Of a stretch of 18,332 nucleotides of DNA, positions 13,645-18,332 are shown in pieces. The stretch lies in the NCBI GenBank assembly GCA_013695195.1, contig JACDAY010000252.1, forward strand, positions 1 through 18,332. The letters are read 5' to 3'. Made by a program: the position numbers and the translations under genes. A model generated the notes under the pieces. It did no database searches. It was not told the origin of the DNA and was given only the letters and a program-made list of their open reading frames with translations. The number at the start of each line of letters is the position of its first letter. Position 1 is the first letter of the stretch. Source of the DNA: Blastocatellia bacterium (GTDB lineage Bacteria > Acidobacteriota > Blastocatellia > Pyrinomonadales > Pyrinomonadaceae).

Positions 13645-13719
13645 TAATGGATTTCACCGCTTTAGGGTGGCATGAAACTTGTCGCTACGCGACGATCTCT
13701 CTGATGCTCGCTACGACTA
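13645..13719. repeat. Candidate dispersed repeat upstream of the HAS-like gene
   Basis: This gap holds no gene but has compact internal structure. Two near copies of the same core occur: TCGCTACGCGAC (13682-13693) and TCGCTACGAC (13708-13717). The first is part of a GTCGC/GCGAC hairpin with a three-base loop, and CACC/GGTG (13655-13669) makes another small hairpin. The block ends exactly at the stop codon of the zinc-ribbon gene. It resembles intergenic repeats I associate with soil bacteria, but no second copy is present in this window. Confidence 0.35.
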
Positions 13720-14240
13720 AATCCCAACGCCGATCTCAGGAATAATATACAGCAGCCACCAAAGAAATATCTGTACGGCTAATATAACAAAACTCAATCC
13801 AATACAGATCAACGCCAGTCTGCCTCCGCCAAGATCTGGGTTGCGGCGTGCGATTACATATCCATATCCGCCTGCGAGAAACGCAAAAGGAACGAAAAGA
13901 ATGCCCAGATACGGCACCATCGCATACACCACACACGCCCACGCCGTCTCCGAAACTACATTTTTCTCCACCTCGAAAAGGGCCGTTGGCTTGTACTCTT
14001 TCGCAATTCCCAAACTTTTTCTTTGCAGCCCGTAAGACGAGCGGATCGCATCGAGCGGTTGATATCCTTCATCCAAAGACTTCCCGCATACCAAGCAAAA
14101 ACTGGCTGTCTCACGATTTGATTCGCTGCCGCACGCGGAACAAACCTTTTTAACGGAAAATGGAAAACGAAAAATGGAAATTTTATTGCGGGTACTGCGG
14201 CCCGGAATATCATTTTTCGTTTTTCGTTCTGCCTTTTCCA
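13717..14240 (-). CDS. Zinc-ribbon membrane protein with two TM helices
   Basis: 174 residues from the ATG at 14238-14240, which is chosen because a GAAGG site precedes it and it starts two bases after the nurA stop; an in-frame ATG at 14283 would overlap nurA by 41 bases. Residues 1-31 are encoded by a palindromic DNA element (see the repeat entry) and are unlike a conserved sequence. A zinc ribbon follows, with CSAC (34-37) and CLVC (49-52). A linker of about 45 residues leads to two membrane segments at about 101-126 and 143-168, joined by a short loop with ARRNPDLGGGRLAL. The family function is unknown; such zinc-ribbon plus 2-TM proteins are common bacterial membrane adaptors. It lies between the NurA and HAS-like genes. 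Confidence 0.75.
14155..14239. repeat. Palindromic element inside the zinc-ribbon gene start
   Basis: The ends are GGAAAA (14155-14160) and TTTTCC (14234-14239). Between them a perfect 13-bp inverted repeat pairs 14164-14176 (AAAACGAAAAATG) with 14211-14223, and wobbles extend the stem outward to about 20 bp. The 34-base centre contains its own small hairpin, CGGG/CCCG at 14189-14204. On the coding strand the element is read in frame as residues 1-29 or so of the zinc-ribbon protein. The arrangement recalls in-frame palindromic elements of other bacteria, such as those of Rickettsia, but relationship to any named family is not claimed. Confidence 0.7.
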
Positions 14241-14242
14241 TA

Positions 14243-15454
14243 TTACCTTCGCCTGCCTTTGCTCGCTCCTTTACGTGTAACACTAAAATCTAGTTTTTCA
14301 CGAGTCGCAAATTCCTGTAAAGCCCGAAAGAAGACTTCTCTGTCGCGGATAGAGATAACCGCCGTCTGATCTGCAGTTTCGAGAGCATACGGATAACCCA
14401 ATCCAATGACACATTCCGCTCGAACGACGTCTAAAAGTTCATCCAACAGCGCTTCCTCATAAATCCATGCGGGAATGTCGAGGCGCGCCGGGCTTGAATC
14501 CGAGGTCGTCTGCAGATAGGAAAAGCCCACAAGCGGTTTGCCTGTCTCGGAATCCAGGAATGCATTGAGACCGCTGCGCTTCGAATAACAAAAACATGTA
14601 CGGTCGCCCCACAATTTCGTTACTGTTTGAAAACCCGGCACTCTGCGATGAAGAATGGAAGCATCGAACAGCGTCCTGTTCCCGACCGGCTCCTCACGGA
14701 AACTGCACAGCATCGAGATCAGGTCGCGTGCAAAGCTGCGGTCGATATAACCGAGCATCGGAACCTGCATTTCCCGCGAATGCAGCACCAGATCGGCCAT
14801 TGCCTTTACAAAACTTGTCTGAATTTTTGTCTGCGGAAGCGAAAAGGAAACGAGCAGGGTTCCGTCAAAAAAAGCGAGCGGCATTTTTTCCCCGCGCTGC
14901 CGCCAACCGCTTTTACGGGTCAAAAATTCCCCTACTTTAGCCGCTTCGGCGTGAAAACGCTCTTCTCCCACGCGCGTTTCAGGATTTATCGGCTCATCCT
15001 GATTCTCAAGCAGCTCCCTCGGCGAAAGAATCCTAAATTCGGCATTTTTCTCGTAACTTTGTTCCGCATTGTGCGGATTCTCAAACCAGCCGATTTGAAT
15101 TGCTCCGATCGGCAGCGATGTTTCTTTTTCGACATACAGCTGGCTGCCGTCCGCGGCAAAAGTCGTCCGGTTTGCCAGAATATCCAGCGCCCACGCACGC
15201 GCCTGTTGATGATTCTGCCACGAATTTGCGAACGGGAAACTGAACGAGCCGTTGCTTTCCAACTCCGTGGCCGGAATTGCCCCGATATTTTCAGTGTTTG
15301 CAAATCTTCGGTCGATCTCCGCAAACGGTGTTTTTTCAAGCTCCGCTAAAGTGGAAAGATAAAACTCCAGCTCCCGCGACTGCTCCAGAAGATGAAGCTG
15401 AAAATCCGCATTCTTTAGCGTTAACTCGTTATGCAGCTTTTGTCTAAAAAGCAT
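14243..15454 (-). CDS. nurA: NurA-domain 5'-3' nuclease
   Basis: 403 residues, within the range of bacterial NurA proteins. NurA is a manganese-dependent 5'-3' exo/endonuclease that works with the HerA DNA translocase in end resection. Family features seen: an N-terminal helical region, the active-site Asp in FAADGSQLY (D102), a second DG motif PLAFFDGTLL (D197), GYIDRSFARDL (D238) and the C-terminal GYPYALETADQTAVIS (353-368). D264 in LFDASIL is another plausible metal ligand. No membrane segment is present. The gene follows the PolB-type exonuclease by 52 bases and precedes the zinc-ribbon gene by two. No HerA gene occurs in this window, so the partner must be encoded elsewhere or be missing. 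Confidence 0.9.
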   Translation of the reverse strand: MLFRQKLHNELTLKNADFQLHLLEQSRELEFYLSTLAELEKTPFAEIDRRFANTENIGAIPATELESNGSFSFPFANSWQNHQQARAWALDILANRTTFAADGSQLYVEKETSLPIGAIQIGWFENPHNAEQSYEKNAEFRILSPRELLENQDEPINPETRVGEERFHAEAAKVGEFLTRKSGWRQRGEKMPLAFFDGTLLVSFSLPQTKIQTSFVKAMADLVLHSREMQVPMLGYIDRSFARDLISMLCSFREEPVGNRTLFDASILHRRVPGFQTVTKLWGDRTCFCYSKRSGLNAFLDSETGKPLVGFSYLQTTSDSSPARLDIPAWIYEEALLDELLDVVRAECVIGLGYPYALETADQTAVISIRDREVFFRALQEFATREKLDFSVTRKGASKGRRR

Positions 15455-15506
15455 ACAAATATATACCGCAGCCAGTAATGACAGACCGAAAATCTGTCGT
15501 AAAAGT

Positions 15507-16349
15507 TCAAATTTCCCATTTGTCTAGAAAATTTTGAATGTAATCTTTGTCTGGTTTCTGTGATTCGTCCTCTAAAAATCCACGAAATTGCTCCTGTTCC
15601 GAGGCATAATCCTCCTCTGAAATCTTGCCGCAAAAATGTACGGTCCGCAGCCAGATCAGATATGTATTCAAAGTGTCTATCTGATTGTATTCAATAATCT
15701 TTGTGATCTCTCGATTTAGCCACAGATCGACGACGTGAGAGCCGTTGGCATTTAATTTGCCCGGAAAACCGCAGAAGCGGGCTAACTCATTCAGCGTCGG
15801 CTTCATCTTGGTGTCGTATGAAAACAACTGAAGTAAGTCGAGATGTTCTTCGCTGTACCTATAAAAATAGTCGCGTCCATCCCAGGGCTTATTTGGCCGG
15901 ATGCAAAATCGGCGGGCGCTCAGTTCGTTTACCAGACTGCGCTGGATCAGTACCTGCATATCTGACTGGACCGAATTAAAACCGACAAGATGTGGTTCCT
16001 TCTCGCCTACAAAATGGAGAAAGCGGTTGATGATGTAAGATTCGCTGATTTCAGACGGATCGACGGGAAGTTTAGGCAGCGAATGAAGCCGAAAGTCGAC
16101 AAATTTTTCATTGTCCAGAAAAGCGATATTTCGTGACAGAAATGAGATCGAAACCACCTTCGAGAACAGATATTTAACAAACGGGCGTGGATTCTCTTCC
16201 GTAGCACCGCAAAGCTTCCACAATTCCTGCATTGCCTCAATCTCGGTGGTCTCCTCCGCAAGTCCAAGCAACCGTCTAGCTCCGTCGGCATCCGGCACCC
16301 ATTCCAAGTCAAAAAACCAGGTCTTTTCGTGAAGATCGTTTTTTAGCAT
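15507..16349 (-). CDS. Predicted 3'-5' exonuclease of the PolB-exonuclease type
   Basis: 280 residues of the RNase H-like DnaQ/PolB exonuclease fold, a free-standing relative of the proofreading domain of family-B polymerases (PF10108 type). Exo I is FFDLEW (D14, E16), exo II is LVGFNSVQSDMQVLIQRS (N125, D130), and exo III is the YNQID pattern (Y221, D225) in IEYNQIDTLNTYLIWLR. D171 in HLDLLQLF is a further conserved acidic position. All four metal-binding acidic residues expected are present, so the enzyme is likely active on single-strand or mismatched 3' ends. No polymerase domain is attached. It lies 34 bases after the 2-TM gene and 52 bases before nurA, and may trim ends together with NurA; this is inference from neighbourhood. 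Confidence 0.88.
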   Translation of the reverse strand: MLKNDLHEKTWFFDLEWVPDADGARRLLGLAEETTEIEAMQELWKLCGATEENPRPFVKYLFSKVVSISFLSRNIAFLDNEKFVDFRLHSLPKLPVDPSEISESYIINRFLHFVGEKEPHLVGFNSVQSDMQVLIQRSLVNELSARRFCIRPNKPWDGRDYFYRYSEEHLDLLQLFSYDTKMKPTLNELARFCGFPGKLNANGSHVVDLWLNREITKIIEYNQIDTLNTYLIWLRTVHFCGKISEEDYASEQEQFRGFLEDESQKPDKDYIQNFLDKWEI

Positions 16350-16383
16350 GTGTGAAGCTTGATGTAGGAAAATGCGAAATAAT

Positions 16384-16611
16384 TTACTTCATACGGCTCA
16401 CGTTTCGGCTCGTTTTGACAAGTGCAGCGACTATGATAACACCAGTGTCCAGAATTAAGAGTAATACGATTAATATCGGAACTGAAACAATTAAACCAAG
16501 CCCGGGCAACAAAACATTGTCAACTCCGCTCAGCCAGCCGATTAAAGCAAGAAGTGTAAGAAGAGTTAAGACAATCGCAATCAAAATCAAAATTGTTGAA
16601 ACAACATTCAT
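16384..16611 (-). CDS. Small two-helix membrane protein
   Basis: 75 residues, nearly all hydrophobic, with two membrane segments (about 2-27 and 35-66, the latter possibly a longer or broken helix), joined by a short WLSGVDNVLLPGLG turn. The tail ends in a basic KTSRNVSRMK. I do not recognise a family. It starts 11 bases after the VWA gene stop on the same strand, so the two are probably one message; the exonuclease gene follows 34 bases later. Confidence 0.7.
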   Translation of the reverse strand: MNVVSTILILIAIVLTLLTLLALIGWLSGVDNVLLPGLGLIVSVPILIVLLLILDTGVIIVAALVKTSRNVSRMK

Positions 16612-16622
16612 CTTTTAGAAGA

Positions 16623-17948
16623 TTATTTTACACGGCTCGTCCGCCGTTTCATAAAATCCATCAGCACGAACTCCGTCAAATTACCAGGATTTGCGAAATA
16701 AGCTTTGCCTTTTGTCATAGCTGACATTTGTTTTACGAATTCGACCAGATAATAATCGCTTGCCAGCATAAAAGTATTTATCATTACGCCCGATTTGCGG
16801 CAGGCCTGAACCTCTTTAAACGTTTCGGCCATTACGAACGGGTCGTTGCCCATCGAATTTTTGTACAGCAGCCGTTTTTCGCCTGGAACGTGATCGGAAT
16901 ATTTTCGGTAGCCGAAATACGCGGCGCTGGAAGGCTCGACAAAGGCCGCGGTCGGCTTTCCGTCCGTCACCATTACTATCTGCTTCATGTCCTTTCCCTG
17001 TGCGGCCAGAATGCGGCGCGACAACTTTAAACCCTCGGCCGTGTTCGTGTGATATGGCCCGACCTGGGTCGAGGCTAGCTTTGCGATCGGCAGCTCTTCG
17101 GCACTATCGTGAAAAAGAACTATCTTCAACGAATCGCCCGAATACTGAGTTCTGATCAGATGCGCGAGAGCCAGCGCGACCTTCTTCGCCGGCGTAAACC
17201 GGTCTTCGCCGTATAAAATCATGGAATGCGAGCAGTCTAGCATAACGACAGTCGCGCATGAGGATTGATAGTCCTGCTGGTGAATGTGCAGATCCTTATA
17301 TTCCAGATTAAGCGGCACGCTCAGGCCTTCGCGTTTTATTGCGGAAAGCAGCGTCGCGTTTACATCCAGGTTTATCGTATCGCCGAACTCATACTGTTTT
17401 GAGCTCAAAGCGGCTTCGACTCCCGTATCAAGATGCGGCGTTTCGTGACGTCCAAGCGAGGATTTTCCCATAGAACCGAGCAGCTTTTGAAGCGTCTTAT
17501 AGCCGAGAAAATCGAGGCCCTTTTCGGTAACTTCGAATTTTATATTTCGCGGCAACGGTTCACCGATTTCGCCCTGTCCCTGCCCGTTTTGCGTCCGGGT
17601 TGTTTCCTGTGAAACTTCTTTGAGATTCAAATAACCTTCTTCAACCAATCTTTCGATCAATTGGTTTATAAGCTCTTCAAGCAAGGATCCTTTAAATTTG
17701 CCGTCGTTGGCGTCAAGCATTTGCTCGACATCCTGCCGATCTAGTATTTCCTGCTCCAAAAGAGCTTTTAAAATCGCCTGTCTCAAAGCATCTAGAGAAT
17801 CGTCCGGCTGATTTCTTTCCCTTGTCCACCAATAGTCATCAGAGAAACCTGAGTCGAGCATATCGTTGGACAATGAATCCATAAGATCGCCAAGGTTGAC
17901 CCCAAACACATCGAAACCCTTAAATTTTGAATAGCGTATAAACTTCAT
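16623..17948 (-). CDS. VWA-domain protein (metal-dependent adhesion/assembly type)
   Basis: 441 residues. The C-terminal half is a von Willebrand A domain with a complete MIDAS site: DCSHS (D238, S240, S242), a Thr in HTNTAEGL (T301/T303) and D329 in VMVTDGKPTAAF. The N-terminal half is helical and acidic (DVEQMLDANDGKFKGSLLEELINQLIERLVEEGYLNL) and includes a short Gln/Gly-rich linker (120-129). There is no signal peptide or membrane helix, so it acts in the cytoplasm. Relatives of this kind (CoxE/YehP-like) usually pair with a MoxR-type AAA+ ATPase for protein or metal-centre assembly, but no such ATPase is in the window. The ATG is close to an overlapping divergent promoter. First gene of the minus-strand block. 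Confidence 0.9.
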   Translation of the reverse strand: MKFIRYSKFKGFDVFGVNLGDLMDSLSNDMLDSGFSDDYWWTRERNQPDDSLDALRQAILKALLEQEILDRQDVEQMLDANDGKFKGSLLEELINQLIERLVEEGYLNLKEVSQETTRTQNGQGQGEIGEPLPRNIKFEVTEKGLDFLGYKTLQKLLGSMGKSSLGRHETPHLDTGVEAALSSKQYEFGDTINLDVNATLLSAIKREGLSVPLNLEYKDLHIHQQDYQSSCATVVMLDCSHSMILYGEDRFTPAKKVALALAHLIRTQYSGDSLKIVLFHDSAEELPIAKLASTQVGPYHTNTAEGLKLSRRILAAQGKDMKQIVMVTDGKPTAAFVEPSSAAYFGYRKYSDHVPGEKRLLYKNSMGNDPFVMAETFKEVQACRKSGVMINTFMLASDYYLVEFVKQMSAMTKGKAYFANPGNLTEFVLMDFMKRRTSRVK

Positions 17949-17972
17949 AAAGACGCCGGCTTCGAATTTTAC

Positions 17973-18001
17973 TTGTCATTTGCCGTTTGAAAGATTATAT
18001 T
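17973..18001 (+). promoter_or_regulatory. Promoter for the small exported protein gene
   Basis: TTGTCA (17973-17978) and TATATT (17996-18001) are separated by exactly 17 bases, the best promoter match in the window. The predicted start is near 18008, with a leader of about 88 bases that contains a pyrimidine-rich pair of near repeats (TACTCTCTCC and TTTCTCTCTCC). Confidence 0.5.
17994..17999 (-). promoter_or_regulatory. Candidate -10 box for the VWA gene
   Basis: On the minus strand these bases read TATAAT, a perfect -10 hexamer, 45 bases before the VWA ATG. The matching -35 position reads ATCGGA, which is poor. The box overlaps the -10 box of the opposite promoter. Confidence 0.35.
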
Positions 18002-18077
18002 CTAATTATTCTCTCTTCCGATATTTTACTCTCTCCAAAAACTTAGCATATTTCTCTCTCCGGTTTGAAATAATTAC

Positions 18078-18085
18078 AAGGAAGG
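18078..18085 (+). promoter_or_regulatory. Ribosome binding site of the right-edge gene
   Basis: AAGGAAGG lies ten bases before the ATG at 18096 and selects this frame over the larger antisense reading frame across the same bases. Confidence 0.7.
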
Positions 18086-18095
18086 TATTTAAACT

Positions 18096-18332
18096 ATGAA
18101 GAAGTTTTTGGTCTCTTCGATCATGTTTTTGGTATTTGCAATCGGGCTGCCGCTTTCGGTCGAGGCTCACAACAGCTGTCCCCGGCACCGGAGGGCGAAA
18201 AAATCCTACGCGTCTAGAAATTATCGAACAAACCGCGCTCGTAGCTATAACGCGTCGAGAAATTATTACGCTAACCGCGGATACGTCGCCGAACGAAGGC
18301 CCAGCTTTTATCGCCGTCACCGCAATTTGATC
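18096..18332 (+). CDS. Small exported Arg/Asn/Tyr-rich protein (partial, runs off the right edge)
   Basis: 79 codons are visible without a stop. The first 25 residues form a clear signal peptide (MKKFLVSSIMFLVFAIGLP, cleaved after VEA near 24). The rest is rich in Arg, Asn, Ser and Tyr, with repeats of SRNY (ASRNYRTNRARSYNASRNYYANRGY) and a strongly basic character. It has no recognised domain. Such basic, low-complexity exported proteins may bind nucleic acid, phosphate groups of LPS or the cell wall, but this is a guess. A strong Shine-Dalgarno site and a good promoter support expression. The antisense frame of 104 residues over the same bases has no such support. Confidence 0.75.
   Translation, partial: MKKFLVSSIMFLVFAIGLPLSVEAHNSCPRHRRAKKSYASRNYRTNRARSYNASRNYYANRGYVAERRPSFYRRHRNLI

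Noticed and set aside
14627..15349. 240-residue + strand reading frame opposite nurA
   Set aside because: It is antisense to a clear NurA gene with its family motifs, and its translation has no domain or ribosome site.
18006..18320. 104-residue minus-strand reading frame at the right edge
   Set aside because: Antisense to the small exported protein, which has a promoter, ribosome site and signal peptide; the minus frame has none.

Overview
The window looks like a chromosomal segment of a Gram-negative, free-living bacterium, most likely an Acidobacteriota of the Blastocatellia / Pyrinomonadaceae type. This is inferred from the gene mix: split ADP-heptose enzymes, exported FG-GAP repeat protein, subtilase with a BACON-like tail, NurA with a HAS-barrel-like partner, many DUF proteins, and moderate GC with plain Shine-Dalgarno sites. 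Nothing in the sequence fixes the taxonomy. There is no rRNA, CRISPR array, transposase, integrase or phage structural gene.

Layout. (1) 1-2400 is a set of small accessory genes: a DoxX-like membrane protein on +, then on the minus strand a DUF2461 protein, a four-helix membrane protein and a PhnB-like VOC protein. (2) 2311-5504 is a compact + strand operon with overlapping genes: DUF5996, low-specificity threonine aldolase (ltaE), MmcQ/YjbR-like protein, cytidylate kinase (cmk) and a 43-residue membrane peptide. (3) 5526-5770 holds tRNA-Arg(TCT) and tRNA-His(GTG), separated by a long palindrome. (4) 5902-8680 encodes two exported proteins, an S8 protease and a six-repeat FG-GAP protein, closed by a strong intrinsic terminator. 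(5) 8725-11621 is a + strand operon: heptose-7-phosphate kinase, heptose-1-phosphate nucleotidyltransferase, an unrecognised protein and RsmE. (6) 11618-17948 is a long minus-strand block, read from right to left: VWA protein, 2-TM protein, PolB-type 3'-5' exonuclease, NurA nuclease, zinc-ribbon membrane protein, HAS-barrel-like protein, DNA methyltransferase, exported unknown protein. (7) From 18096 a small exported Arg/Asn/Tyr-rich protein starts and runs off the right edge, driven by a well-formed promoter that overlaps the -10 box of the divergent VWA gene.

How it fits together. The cmk and hld/rsmE groups are housekeeping (nucleotide supply, LPS-core heptose, ribosome methylation). The most unusual region is the minus-strand block, which puts a NurA-family nuclease, a second exonuclease of the PolB-proofreading type, a HAS-barrel-like protein and a lone DNA methyltransferase in one co-directional run, but contains no HerA ATPase. 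The zinc-ribbon gene in it begins with a palindromic element that is translated in frame. These two points are the best candidates for something not previously described; function here is inference only.
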